Shown here: positions 8,955 to 18,600 of the stretch, piece by piece | Position numbering within the stretch: the stretch's first letter is position 1 | How the letters are laid out: every line of letters starts with the position of its first letter | Origin: Myxococcales bacterium | GTDB lineage: Bacteria; Myxococcota_A; Polyangia; Polyangiales; Ga0077539 | NCBI GenBank assembly: GCA_013298625.1 | Contig: JAAFIF010000027.1 | Coordinates: 28,037 to 92,036, forward strand | Length of the DNA: 64,000 nt | Reading direction: 5' to 3' | Notes under the pieces: model-generated | Databases searched by the model: none | What the model was told of the DNA's origin: nothing | Seen by the model: only the letters and a program-made list of their open reading frames with translations | Position numbers and translations under genes: made by a program

Positions 8955-10013
8955 GTGGCCGTCACCCTTACGATCCGCAGCACCGAAGGCGGCGCAGGCG
9001 CGGCGCAGACGCTGACCTTCGATCAGCCTCGCGTCGTCGTCGGGCGCGGCGCGCACGCGGACGTTCGACTGCCTTCGCGCGGGATCTCGAGCGCGCACTG
9101 CGCGCTTCGCGCCGAGGGCGGCGAGCTCGCGATCACCGACGACGGCTCGACCAACGGAACGCTCGTCAACGGAGCCCTCCTCGTCCGCGGCCGTCGCAAG
9201 GTCGTGCGCGACGGCGACCGCGTCACGGTCCCTGGCTTCGAGCTCACGATCTCGATCACGACGGCGGTCGCCGACAGCGCAGAGCGCACCGCGACCGTCG
9301 CGCGAAAGCTCTTGTCCGAAGCCATCGCGCTCGCTGGTGACGAAGGCGCGCCTCCGTCGCTGGAGCTCCGCTCGGGCCGCAAGAGCGGGCAGCGCTGGAC
9401 CTTCGCGGCGACGCCCTCGAAGCTCATCGTCGGCCGCGGAGACAACTGCGACATCATCATCGACGATGTGGACTCGTCGCGGCACCACGCGGAGTTCGTG
9501 CGAGACGACCAGGGCGTGCTCCTTCGCGATTTGAACAGTAAAAATGGCGTGTTCGTCGCGGGGCGCCGCGTGACCGAGCGCCGCTTGCGCGACGGCGACG
9601 AGGCGCAGATCGGCCGCGTCGTGTTGGTCTTTCGCGATCCCGCGGACGAGCTGCTGCGCGCGTTCGACGGAGGCGCGGACGAGAGCAAGCCGGTCGAGCC
9701 CGTGCGCGCCTCGACGATTCCTCCGCCCGCGATGTTGGCCGCCGCTGCGTCAGCCGCTTCGCAGCCGCCACCGTCAGGAGCCAGCAACGGTGGGACCGAC
9801 GCGTCGGGCGATCCGTCCAAGTCGGACGTTGGCGTCGAAAAGTCCGTGAATCCTGCGGCCGACGGCGCATCGAAGAGCGCTGTGACCGCCGTGAAGAGCG
9901 CGCAGATCGCGCCGAAGAAGAAGGGCTCGCTCGACTGGGTCGTGGCCCTCCTGGCGCTCTTGATCCTCGGGGTGAGCGTCCTGGCGCTGGTGATGGTCCT
10001 GCGCCCACGTTGA
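8955..10013 (+). CDS. Double-FHA-domain membrane protein
   Basis: 352 residues from the GTG at 8955, the last in-frame start before the first domain (no strong Shine-Dalgarno; the 77 codons upstream are shadow of the divergent promoter region and the pilZ start). FHA domain 1 spans about residues 15-90 ([27 protein letters not shown]). FHA domain 2 spans about 140-220 ([29 protein letters not shown]). Both keep the GR, S..H and N residues that bind phosphothreonine. An Ala/Ser-rich linker leads to one C-terminal membrane helix (about 328-349) with a short basic end, so the FHA domains face the cytoplasm. A likely reader of the Ser/Thr kinases found in this genome. Confidence 0.85.
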   Translation: MAVTLTIRSTEGGAGAAQTLTFDQPRVVVGRGAHADVRLPSRGISSAHCALRAEGGELAITDDGSTNGTLVNGALLVRGRRKVVRDGDRVTVPGFELTISITTAVADSAERTATVARKLLSEAIALAGDEGAPPSLELRSGRKSGQRWTFAATPSKLIVGRGDNCDIIIDDVDSSRHHAEFVRDDQGVLLRDLNSKNGVFVAGRRVTERRLRDGDEAQIGRVVLVFRDPADELLRAFDGGADESKPVEPVRASTIPPPAMLAAAASAASQPPPSGASNGGTDASGDPSKSDVGVEKSVNPAADGASKSAVTAVKSAQIAPKKKGSLDWVVALLALLILGVSVLALVMVLRPR

Positions 10014-10126
10014 CAGAGGGGTTCACGGGCGGGTACGCGTTCGCGCCGCACTGTTGTGTGCACGACAATGCGTCGGGACCTACGGGCGACGACGCCATAC
10101 CAACAATTGCACGAGGTTTCGAAGCG

Positions 10127-11386
10127 ATGGCTCTCAAGCAGTTCACGTCCGAGTCGGTGAGCGAGGGACACCCGGACAAGATGTGCGACCAGATCTCGGA
10201 CGCGGTCCTCGACGCCATCTTGGCGCAGGACCCCAAGGCCCGCGTGGCCTGCGAGACCCTGGTCAAGACCGGGTTCGTGGTGCTCGCCGGCGAGATCACG
10301 ACGACGGCCCAGGTCGAGTACCCGCAGCTCGTCCGTCAGGTCGTCAACGAGATCGGCTACAACGACTCTCGCATCGGTTTCGATGGAAACACCTGCGCGA
10401 TCCTCACCGCCGTCGAGAAGCAGTCGCCTGACATCTCGCAGGGCGTGAGCGAAGGCCAGGGGATGCACAAGGAGCAGGGCGCCGGCGATCAGGGCCTGAT
10501 GTTCGGCTTCGCCGTGGACGAGACCAAGGAGCTCTACCCGCTCCCGATCTCGCTCGCGCACGAGCTCGTCCGCAAGCTCGCCAAGTTTCGCAAGGCCGAG
10601 AAGGTCGACTGGCTTCGCCCCGACGCCAAGAGCCAGGTCACGGTCGAGTACGACGGCCTCGAGCCGAAGCGCATCGACGCGATCGTGCTCTCGACGCAGC
10701 ACTCCGAGGACGTCAAGCACAAGACCATCGACGAGTTCATCAACGACGTGCTCATCAAGGACGTCGTTCCGTCGAAGCTGATCGACAAGAACACCAAGGT
10801 GTTCGTCAACCCGACCGGGCGCTTCGTGATCGGCGGACCGATGGGCGACTGCGGGCTCACCGGCCGCAAGATCATCGTCGACACCTACGGCGGAATGGGC
10901 CGCCACGGCGGCGGCGCGTTCTCGGGCAAGGACCCGACGAAGGTCGACCGCTCGGCCGCGTACTACGCGCGCTACGTCGCCAAGAACATCGTCGCCGCTG
11001 GCCTCGCGCGCCGCTGCGAAGTGCAGATCGCCTACGCCATCGGCGTGGCTCGCCCCGTCGGCGTCTACGTCGACACGTTCGGGACGGGCGTCGTCGACGA
11101 AGAGAAGATCTCGAAGTACGTGCTCGAGAAGTTCGACATGCGCCCCCGCGCGATCATCGAAGAGCTCGACCTCTTGCGCCCGATCTACCGCCAGACCGCG
11201 GCGTACGGCCACTTCGGCCGCAAGGACTTCCCCTGGGAGTCCACGCAGCGCGCCGCTGAGCTGCGCGACGCCCTGATCGACGGCAACAAGACCAAGGTCG
11301 CCGTCTCGAAGAAGGACGAGAAGAAAGAAGAGAAGAAGGACGAGAAGAAGAAGAAGGGCAAGAGCGGCTCTTCTGCCGAGGCGTGA
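10127..11386 (+). CDS. metK: S-adenosylmethionine synthetase
   Basis: Makes S-adenosylmethionine from methionine and ATP, hydrolysing the triphosphate; cytosolic. 419 residues from the ATG at 10127. Family motifs are intact: [20 protein letters not shown] near the N-terminus (methionine/ATP His and Mg Asp), [10 protein letters not shown], and [25 protein letters not shown] with the phosphate-binding loop. The enzyme is usually about 385-400 residues; here the last 30 or so form a Lys/Glu tail ([16 protein letters not shown] then GKSGSS) with no counterpart in typical MetK. A 10-bp hairpin follows the stop. No SAM riboswitch was recognised in the 113 bp upstream. Confidence 0.96.
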   Translation: MALKQFTSESVSEGHPDKMCDQISDAVLDAILAQDPKARVACETLVKTGFVVLAGEITTTAQVEYPQLVRQVVNEIGYNDSRIGFDGNTCAILTAVEKQSPDISQGVSEGQGMHKEQGAGDQGLMFGFAVDETKELYPLPISLAHELVRKLAKFRKAEKVDWLRPDAKSQVTVEYDGLEPKRIDAIVLSTQHSEDVKHKTIDEFINDVLIKDVVPSKLIDKNTKVFVNPTGRFVIGGPMGDCGLTGRKIIVDTYGGMGRHGGGAFSGKDPTKVDRSAAYYARYVAKNIVAAGLARRCEVQIAYAIGVARPVGVYVDTFGTGVVDEEKISKYVLEKFDMRPRAIIEELDLLRPIYRQTAAYGHFGRKDFPWESTQRAAELRDALIDGNKTKVAVSKKDEKKEEKKDEKKKKGKSGSSAEA

Positions 11387-11406
11387 GCGAAGCGCTCCGC
11401 TGAGGA

Positions 11407-11430
11407 TCTCTTCACGCAAACGTGAAGAGA
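11407..11430 (+). terminator. Perfect hairpin downstream of metK
   Basis: Arms TCTCTTCACG (11407-11416) and CGTGAAGAGA (11421-11430) are perfectly complementary around a CAAA loop, 20 nt after the metK stop. No U-tract follows (CATTCTCTG), so it may terminate weakly, protect the 3' end, or act with Rho. Confidence 0.55.
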
Positions 11431-11599
11431 CATTCTCTGTCACTTCGGTTCTTCGTCGGGTGTGAACTAGGGTGTGGGAAGTTGGCGCGTCGGGGGAGGG
11501 CGCGTTATGCACTGTGGCGAAGTTCTTTTCGGCAGCGGTGTGCTTCTCGCGAAGCACGAGCCCGCCTGCCCGCACGAGGGACGCACAGGAGCGACGCGC

Positions 11600-12712
11600 A
11601 TGAGTGCTGGTTGGGAGACGACGATCAACACAGGCAATCCGCAGCAGGATCAGGCCACGATTCAGGCCTGGCAGCAGCAGGTGGCCGCGCAGGGGTTGAC
11701 CCTGCAAGTGACTCCGATGCCGCAGGGGGGCTACCACGTGAAGGCCGTCGCGATGGGCGCAGCGCCCGCGCCGATGCCGATGGGCGCTCCCACGCCGGCG
11801 AATCACTACGGTGCCCCGCAGCAGCAGCAGGGCTACGGCGCTCCGCAGGGCGCTCCGTACGCGCAGCCGCAGCAGGGCGGCGCCTTCGGTCCTGCCGCCA
11901 CGGGGGGCGTCTTCGCCGCTGCCGGCGCTGCGATGGGCGGCGCCTCGTCCCAACCGTGGAACGCAGGGGCCGCCGCAGGGATCGCCCCCGCGCAAGCGAT
12001 GGGCCTCGAGCGCGTGAAGTACCTGCGCAAAGTGTACGGGCTGCTCGGCGGAAGCGCGGCCGTGGCCTTCGGCGTCGGCGGTCTCGTGACGAGCGGGCTG
12101 TTCGGCGTCGAGAGCGTGGACCTCGGTGGGCGCACCATCGAGATCCCGATCTTCGTCTACACCATGCTGCAGAATCCCGTGCTCATGCTCGTGGCGTTCG
12201 GCGTGCTGTTCGTCAGCACGTTCATCGCGAGCTGGGTCAGCAAGATCAAGGGCGTCAACGTCGCCGCGCTCTTCGGCGTCGCTGGGCTCATGGGCGTGCA
12301 GCTCGCGCCGATGGCGTGGATCGCGATGCTGAAGGGCGACCTCGGCATGGCCGCGAGCGCTTCTCCCGTGCGCGACGCGACCATCATGACCATGGCCGTC
12401 TTCGGCGGGATCACGGGCTACGTGTTCGTGACGAAGAAGGACTTCAGCTACATGCGGGGCTTTCTCTCGATGGCCTCGATGGCGCTCTTCGCCGCGTGCT
12501 TGCTGACCTTCGTGTTTCAGAGCGAGGTGTTCTCGCTGGTGATCGCCGGCGTCGGCGCGCTGATCACGATCTTGATGCTGCTCTATGTGACCAGCTTCAT
12601 CTTCCGCAACAGCGAGATGGACGACCCGGTCGGCGACGCGCTCGCGCTGCTCGTGCAATTGCGCAACTTGTTCATGTTCTTGCTGCGCATGTTCATGTCG
12701 TCTCGGGACTGA
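11600..12712 (+). CDS. BI-1/YccA-like multi-pass membrane protein
   Basis: 370 residues. The ATG at 11600 has AGGAG 8-9 nt upstream. About 125 residues of Gln/Pro/Ala/Gly-rich, low-complexity cytoplasmic N-terminus (AMGAAPAPMPMGAP, QQQQGYGAP) precede the membrane part. That part starts YLRKVYGLLGGSAAVAFGV and has about seven hydrophobic helices, including MTMAVFGGITGYVFVTKKDFSYMRGFL, the pattern of Bax-inhibitor-1/UPF0005 proteins (TMBIM family, proposed calcium channels or leak proteins, in bacteria usually linked to FtsH proteolysis). The N-terminal extension is not typical. Its 3' end overlaps the convergent lgt by 20 bp. Confidence 0.8.
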   Translation: MSAGWETTINTGNPQQDQATIQAWQQQVAAQGLTLQVTPMPQGGYHVKAVAMGAAPAPMPMGAPTPANHYGAPQQQQGYGAPQGAPYAQPQQGGAFGPAATGGVFAAAGAAMGGASSQPWNAGAAAGIAPAQAMGLERVKYLRKVYGLLGGSAAVAFGVGGLVTSGLFGVESVDLGGRTIEIPIFVYTMLQNPVLMLVAFGVLFVSTFIASWVSKIKGVNVAALFGVAGLMGVQLAPMAWIAMLKGDLGMAASASPVRDATIMTMAVFGGITGYVFVTKKDFSYMRGFLSMASMALFAACLLTFVFQSEVFSLVIAGVGALITILMLLYVTSFIFRNSEMDDPVGDALALLVQLRNLFMFLLRMFMSSRD

Positions 12713-13937
12713 CCTGCTGCGCGGGGGGCTCGTTCGGGGGGGATTTCGCCCAGCGCTTCCACAGCGCGGCGGCGAGGGCCGCGGTGCCGAGGCCGATCCA
12801 CTGGCTCGTGGACAGCCCCGCGAGGGCGCCGCGGTTGCCGTCGTCTCGCAGCACTTCGAGGGCGCTGCGCGCGAGCCCGTAGCCCATCGTCGCGACGAGC
12901 AACACTTGTCCGTCGAAGCGGCGGCGCTTCCACGTGAAGGCCAGCAGCCCGAGCAGCGCCCATGAAATCAAGCTCTCGTAGAGCTGCGTGGGGTGCACCG
13001 GAGCGCTCGCGCTGGCGTTGGCGCCGAGGTGGCAGAGCCCGTCGTGCATGTCACCGTTGAACTGCTGCACGCACCGCGCGGTGTCCACGCGAAACCCGTC
13101 GAGCGTGTGCTGCGCCCACGCGGGCGAGCCGCGCCCGTCCTCCCAGCGAGGAAACGTCCCCGCCTTCACCAGCCACGCCGGCGCCGACCGCGGCAGCGGC
13201 GCGCCGAAATCGCAGCCGTACAGAAAGCACCCGATGCGCGTCACCGCGAGCCCGAGCGCCAGCGACGGGACGGCCGCGTCCGCCCATCGACGCAGCGAAA
13301 ACTCGTGGCGCCGGAGGTAGAGCCAGCTGCCGAGCAGCCCGCCCAGAAAGCCTCCGTACGCGACGAGCCCCCCCGTCCGCAGCGAGAGCACCGCGGGGAG
13401 CGACAGCGAGCCCGTGGCGGGGTCTCTGAACTCGGCCCAGTTGGTGAGGACGTAGAGCACGCGCGAGCCGGCGACGGCCATCGCCGCGGTCACCACGTAG
13501 CAGTCCGCGGCGCGGTCGCGGGCGAGGCCGAGGCGGCGGGCGAGGGGGAGGGTGACGTTCCACCCGAGGACGAGCGAGAGGCCGAGCATGACGCCGTACG
13601 AGTGCAGCGGGACGCTCTTCCACGGCGCGGTCCACGCGCTGGGCTTGAATACGTGTGCGAAGCTCTCGACCCCCGTCGACGCGTAGCGCGCGAGGACGAG
13701 GCCCGCGATCACGGTGAGCGTGGCGTTGAGCGGATTGTCCACGACCAGGCGAAATCGCCTGGGTGTTTGCTGGTCGTTCTCGCTCGGTTCGTCCGGCGTC
13801 TCGGCTTCGGTCTGCGCCTCGGGCTTGCCGCGCACGAACAGCGCGTACAGCGACAGCGACACAAGGCCCCACGCGATGAGCAGCGGCGCTGCGAGCTTGA
13901 GCAGCGCGCCGGGTAGAGAGAACAGCTCGGGACGCAC
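12693..13937 (-). CDS. lgt: Prolipoprotein diacylglyceryl transferase
   Basis: Inner-membrane enzyme that transfers diacylglycerol from phosphatidylglycerol to the lipobox Cys of prolipoproteins; fitting for a window that encodes many lipoproteins. 414 residues, longer than the usual 260-300 because an extra N-terminal section of about 100 residues carries one or two more membrane helices and a Glu/Thr-rich loop. The catalytic region is clear: RTGGLVAYGGFLGG, RIGCFLYGCDFG (with the Arg-Ile-Gly-Cys signature), HPTQLYESL and a late Arg/Asp-rich segment (LEVLRDDGNRG). Start is a GTG at 13937. It converges on the BI-1-like gene and overlaps it by 20 bp. Confidence 0.92.
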   Translation of the reverse strand: MRPELFSLPGALLKLAAPLLIAWGLVSLSLYALFVRGKPEAQTEAETPDEPSENDQQTPRRFRLVVDNPLNATLTVIAGLVLARYASTGVESFAHVFKPSAWTAPWKSVPLHSYGVMLGLSLVLGWNVTLPLARRLGLARDRAADCYVVTAAMAVAGSRVLYVLTNWAEFRDPATGSLSLPAVLSLRTGGLVAYGGFLGGLLGSWLYLRRHEFSLRRWADAAVPSLALGLAVTRIGCFLYGCDFGAPLPRSAPAWLVKAGTFPRWEDGRGSPAWAQHTLDGFRVDTARCVQQFNGDMHDGLCHLGANASASAPVHPTQLYESLISWALLGLLAFTWKRRRFDGQVLLVATMGYGLARSALEVLRDDGNRGALAGLSTSQWIGLGTAALAAALWKRWAKSPPNEPPAQQVSPETT

Positions 13938-13995
13938 GACGCGTGCAGTGTGAGCGCGAACGCGCTGCAGCGCTACGGCCCAGCGCAGACGCCGG

Positions 13996-14616
13996 CTACC
14001 TGAGCGACAGCAAGAAGTCGAAGAACACCGACGAGTCCCACTCGATCGTGCGGTCGAAGCGCGCGCGGATCACGCCCCGCGGGTCGATCACCCACGTCTC
14101 GGGAAACAGCCGCGTCCCATACTTCGCCCCCACCACCGACGACTGCGGGTCGAACAAGATCGGCGCCCGAAATCCCTCGGGAACGAGCGTCGACACGCTC
14201 TCCCAGTTGGGGTCCGTCGTCACCAGCACCAGCGAGACGTCCGTGCGCCCGTGCGTCAGCTCGTCGAACGCCGGCAACGACCGCTGCAGCTCGTCGATGC
14301 ACGGCGCGCACGTGCGCGACCAGAAGTGGAGCACCACCGTTCGGCCGCGAAAATCACTGAGCCGAACGGGCCTCCCGTCCTTGTCGCGCAGCGTGAAATC
14401 CGGCGCCGTTCGGTTGTTGCCCTCGTAGTCGGGGCGCATCATTCGCAGCAGCGTCTCGGGGGCGCGCCTCGCCTCGCCGTCGCGCACGGCGCCGCCGAAC
14501 ACGATCACCGTCCCGAGCGCGAAGAGCGCGAAGAGCGCCTGCCCTGCGCGCACGGCGGCGCTCGAGCTCGAAGGCGTCGAAGTCGAAGTTGCAGTCGAAG
14601 TTGCTTTCTCGGTCAC
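13996..14616 (-). CDS. Membrane-anchored TlpA/ResA-like thioredoxin
   Basis: 206 residues: a Thr/Ser repeat tail at the N-terminus (encoded by a GAAGTCGAAGTTGCAGTC-type repeat near 14578-14602), one membrane helix at 24-42, then a periplasmic thioredoxin-fold domain of the AhpC-TSA/TlpA group beginning APDFTLRDKDG. The redox site is CAPC (103-106) in FWSRTCAPC; the cis-Pro lies in FPETWVID near 180. Likely a thiol reductant for cytochrome c or envelope proteins; substrate unknown. Start is a GTG with TATTGT 10 nt before it and no Shine-Dalgarno, so the mRNA may be leaderless. Confidence 0.88.
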   Translation of the reverse strand: MTEKATSTATSTSTPSSSSAAVRAGQALFALFALGTVIVFGGAVRDGEARRAPETLLRMMRPDYEGNNRTAPDFTLRDKDGRPVRLSDFRGRTVVLHFWSRTCAPCIDELQRSLPAFDELTHGRTDVSLVLVTTDPNWESVSTLVPEGFRAPILFDPQSSVVGAKYGTRLFPETWVIDPRGVIRARFDRTIEWDSSVFFDFLLSLR

Positions 14617-14626
14617 GGGCGGGCGG

Positions 14627-14632
14627 ACAATA
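14627..14632 (-). promoter_or_regulatory. -10 element TATTGT
   Basis: TATTGT on the minus strand is 10 nt before the GTG at 14616 of the thioredoxin-like gene; the spacer is GC only. Confidence 0.45.
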
Positions 14633-14660
14633 GAGAAGACCGGGCCGTTCGGCTATCCCG

Positions 14661-15572
14661 TCAGACGAACTTGCGCGGATTGCCCTGGATCGCGTCCCGC
14701 AGACCCCTGAGCCGCGCGTCTTGCTCGTCCACGGCCAGCCCGTGCATCGCCACGTCGAGCGCCTCTGTCGAGCGGCCCTGCCGCCAGAGCACTTGCGCGA
14801 GGTCGTACACGATGTCGAGGTCCTTCGGCCGCAGCCGCATCGCTTCGATCAACGCCTCTGCGGCGCTCGGCAGGCGATGCAGCCGCCACTCGGCGAGCCC
14901 GAGCGTCCACCATCCCTGCGCGCTGTTCGGCTCGGCGCGCACCGCCTCGCGCGCGACCATTTCGCTCTGGACGTCCTTGCCGGCGCGGCCGCGGACCCAC
15001 GAGAGCAAGCGCAGGTACTTTCCGTCGTTGGGGCTGTGGTGCAGCGCGCGAAGCACCAGCTCTTCGCCGCGCAGCGCGCCGCCTTGCTCGGTGATCACGC
15101 GCGCGGCGTTGGTGAGCACCGTCGGGTCTTCGGGGCAGAGCTCGAGCGCTCGCTCGACCCAGCGCAGCGCCTCGGCGGACTCGCCGTTCTCTTGGTGGCA
15201 CACGCCCAGATACACGTGCGTGATCGCGTCCCGCGGCGCGAGCTCGAGCACCGCCTTGAACAACGGGATCGCCCGCGCCGGCTCGGCGGCCAACATCGCG
15301 CTGCGGGCCACGAGAAACTGCGCGAACCAGTCGCGTGGCGACTGCGCCAACGCCTCGCGCGCCGCCCGCTCGGCGTCGCGGTACCGCCGCAGCGCGATCA
15401 GCGCCCGCGATCGCGTCACGTGCGCCTCGGGAGCAAACGGGTCGAGCGAGAGGGCCTCGTCGCACGCCGAGAGCGCAGGCGCGTACCGCGCGATCTCGAT
15501 CAGCGCCGAGGCGTGTTGGAGCTTCTCTTGCGCGCGTCGCTTCGGGTCGTTCACGCGGAGCGCTTCGATCAT
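14661..15572 (-). CDS. TPR-repeat protein
   Basis: 303-residue soluble protein made of about eight TPR repeats (YAPALSACDEALSLDPFAPEA, YRDAERAAREALAQSPRDWFA, PARAIPLFKAVLELAPRDAIT and similar), with no signal peptide. The start at 15572 (MIEALRV) is chosen over an in-frame start 17 codons upstream because the extra residues are Arg-rich and unlike the rest. Probably a cytoplasmic interaction scaffold. It is divergent from the large kinase fusion, with 123 bp between starts. Confidence 0.82.
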   Translation of the reverse strand: MIEALRVNDPKRRAQEKLQHASALIEIARYAPALSACDEALSLDPFAPEAHVTRSRALIALRRYRDAERAAREALAQSPRDWFAQFLVARSAMLAAEPARAIPLFKAVLELAPRDAITHVYLGVCHQENGESAEALRWVERALELCPEDPTVLTNAARVITEQGGALRGEELVLRALHHSPNDGKYLRLLSWVRGRAGKDVQSEMVAREAVRAEPNSAQGWWTLGLAEWRLHRLPSAAEALIEAMRLRPKDLDIVYDLAQVLWRQGRSTEALDVAMHGLAVDEQDARLRGLRDAIQGNPRKFV

Positions 15573-15695
15573 AGCCCTCGCGTTCTGCGACGGCACCCGA
15601 ACCCGATCGGCGCTGGCGCACAATCCGAAATCTTACTTCGGGCGTAGCTCTCGCGACCGCAGCGATCACCGCATCGATCGAAGGGAGCGTTCGTC

Positions 15696-18600
15696 TTGGC
15701 CGCACACCCATTGGCCACCGCGTCGGTTTTTTCGACGCAATCGTACGCGCCGCAGGCCGCGCGTCGAAGCGACGGGTACGAGCCGATCGCGTTTCTCTCG
15801 CAGGGGCCCGACGGCTCGTCGGTGCTCGCGCGCGACGCCGACGGAGCGACGGTCGAGCTGCGCTTCGTCGCGTCGATGCGCGGCGACGGCGCGCGGTGGT
15901 CGTGGCTCGAGCGTCGCTGCGCGCTTCTCTCGCTGCAACGGGAGCTCGCGCCGTGCGTTCGCGCGCTGCTCGCGGCGGACCTCGACGGGGACGAGCCGCT
16001 GCTCGCGCTCGCGCCGCCCGAGCGCAACACCGTTGATTCGTGGCTGAAATCTCAGGAGAACATCGCGCTCGAAGCGTCCGTCGTCGCGCGCTTCCTCGAG
16101 TCGTTGGCGTTCGCCGCGGGGGCTGCGCACCGGCTCTCGATCGTCCACGCAGGGCTCACCCCCGAGACCGTGTGGGTGACCGACGCGGGCGCGCCGCGCG
16201 TCGAGTTCAGCGGCGTTCGAACGAGCGAGCCGTCGCTTCGATGGTCGCGCGCGTGCAGAGCGCCCGAGCTCGTCGAGGGAGAGCTCGTCGAGGACCCGTC
16301 GGCGGACGTCTACGCGATCGCCATGATCGGGCTCGGCATGCTCGTCGGCGGAGATCCCACGGAAGAAGCTTCGCGGGTGACCGCGGGCGGGGTCACCGAG
16401 GGGCTGCGCGGGATCCTCGCGCAGGCGCTCGCGCAGGACCCCGATGAGCGGCCGACGGCGGCCGAGTGGACCCTCGCGCTGCGCGAGTGGAGACAGAGCC
16501 GCAACGGCCACGGGACGCTCGCGATGGCAGGTGACTTCGAGCGGCCCGCGTCGCCGCCGCCGAAGCTCGCGCAGGGCGCGCAGCTCGGGCGCTACTACCT
16601 CGTCAAGCAGCTGGGCGAGGGTGGTATGGGAGAGGTCTGGGAGGGGATGGACCTGTCGACCTCGGCCTCGGTGGCCATCAAGGTGATGCGGCCCGAAGTC
16701 GCGCGAGACCCAGTCTTTTTGCGGAGATTTCGTCGAGAGGCGCGCACGCTCGCGACCGTTCGCAATCCGTACATCGCCAACCTCGTCGCGATGAACGAAG
16801 ACGAGCACCGGCACTATCTCGTGATGGAGTTCGTCGAGGGCTGCTCGGTCTCGGCCGCGCTCGAAGCGGGCGGAGCGCTCGACGAGCGCACGGCCCTGGT
16901 GGTGATCGCCGACGCGTGCAGGGCGCTGGTCGAGCCGCACCGCGTGGGGATCGTTCATCGAGACTTGAAGCCGGACAACTTGATGTTCGTCCGCGCAGAC
17001 GAGCCCGTGCGCGACGGCGACACCTCGCGGCAACGCGTGAAGGTCTGCGACTTCGGGATCGCGCGGCAACACGAGCCGGTCGACACCTCGGCCACGCAAG
17101 CCACCCAACACGGAACCATCCTCGGAACGCCCGCGTACATGGCCCCCGAGCAGTGCCGCGGCAACCTCGACGTGGTCCCCGCGACCGACGTCTACGCGCT
17201 CGGCGCCACGCTGTTCGAGCTGCTCACGAACAAGCTCCCGTACGACGGAGCGACCCCCATGGACGTCGTGCTCGCGCACCTCAACGAGCCCGTCCCCGAC
17301 GTGCGCGCGGTCGCTCCATCGGTGAGCGAGAGCGCCGCTCGCATCGTCGAGCGCGCGATGGCCAAGAGCCCGACCGAGCGCTTCAGCGACGCGCGATCGA
17401 TGCTCGACGCGATCGAGCGCGCGCTCTCGGGCGGAGGCGAGCTCGTGCAAGCGCACCCCGCCCTGCCTCCGTCGCGCGAGCGCTGGACGCGGCGCTTCGT
17501 CTTCGAGTGGGAGCTTTGCGCGAGCCCCGAAGAGCTCTGGCCCTACGTCTCCAACACCGACAAGATGAACCGCGCCGCGGGCCTCGCCCCGGTCCGATAC
17601 CAGCTCCGCTCGGTGGTCCGCGGCGTGAGCGAGCGCGTCGGCGCCAACTCCGCCCTCGGCATCTCCCTCCGCTGGCGCGAGCACCCCTACGAGTGGATCG
17701 AGCACCGCCGTCACGCCGTGTTTCGCGAGTTCGATCGCGGCCCCGTCGAGTGGTACTCGGCCGAGGTCGAGCTGCGCGAGAGCGCCGCGGGCAAGACCGT
17801 CGTTCGCCACACCATCACGCTGCACCCGCGCAACATCATCGGCTACCTCGCCGCGCCCATCGAAGTGGGCTTCAAGTACCGCCGCGCCATCGGCCGCGCG
17901 TACCGACGGCTCGAGTCGCTGCTCACTCGAGGTCGATCGGCGCAGCTCGCCGCCGGCGTCGACCCGCTGCAGCCCGAGGTCGCGCTCGCGCGCGGCGGCG
18001 ACGAGCTCTTGCACTCGCTCGCGCAGTCGTTGATCGCGCGGGGGCTCGACGCGACCGTCGTTCAAGCCCTCTGCCAGTACGTGCGCGCCGCGTCGGACAA
18101 CGACGCCTCGCGCATGCGGCCCTACGTCGTCGCCGACGCGCTCGAGCTGCCGCGGGACCGGGTCGCCGAGGTGATGCTCGCGATGGCCAAAGAGGGCGCG
18201 CTCGCGCTGCTCTGGGACGTCGTGTGCCCCTCGTGCCGCATCGCCACCAGCGTCGCCGAGTCGCTCGAGAGCGTGCGGAGCCACGGGCAGTGCGAGGCGT
18301 GCAACATTGACTTCGACCTGGATTTTTCTTCGTCGATCGAGCTCGTGTTTCGCCCGTCGCCGTCGGTGCGCGCCGTCGAGACGCGCACGTTCTGCGCCGG
18401 AGGCCCAGGGCACTCGCCGCACGTGATCGCGCAGCTTCGGCTGCGTCCGGGCGAGCGCTACGAGCTGTCGTTGGCGCTCGGAGCGGGGCGCTATCGCGTC
18501 CGCAGCGCGCAGCTCGCGCGCGGCGTCGACGTGGTCGTGAAGAAGGGCGCGACGCTGCGACGCGCTGAGCTCTCGCTGGGCGAGCGCGACGAAGAGCGCG

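Noticed and set aside
10014..10126. SAM riboswitch before metK
   Set aside because: No SAM-I, SAM-II or SAM/SAH core could be recognised by eye; a covariance-model search would be decisive.
9023..12658. Open frame of 1211 codons on the minus strand across the FHA, metK and BI-1-like genes
   Set aside because: It is antisense to three clear genes; its translation is Arg/Ala/His-rich with no domain. High GC leaves few stop codons in such frames.
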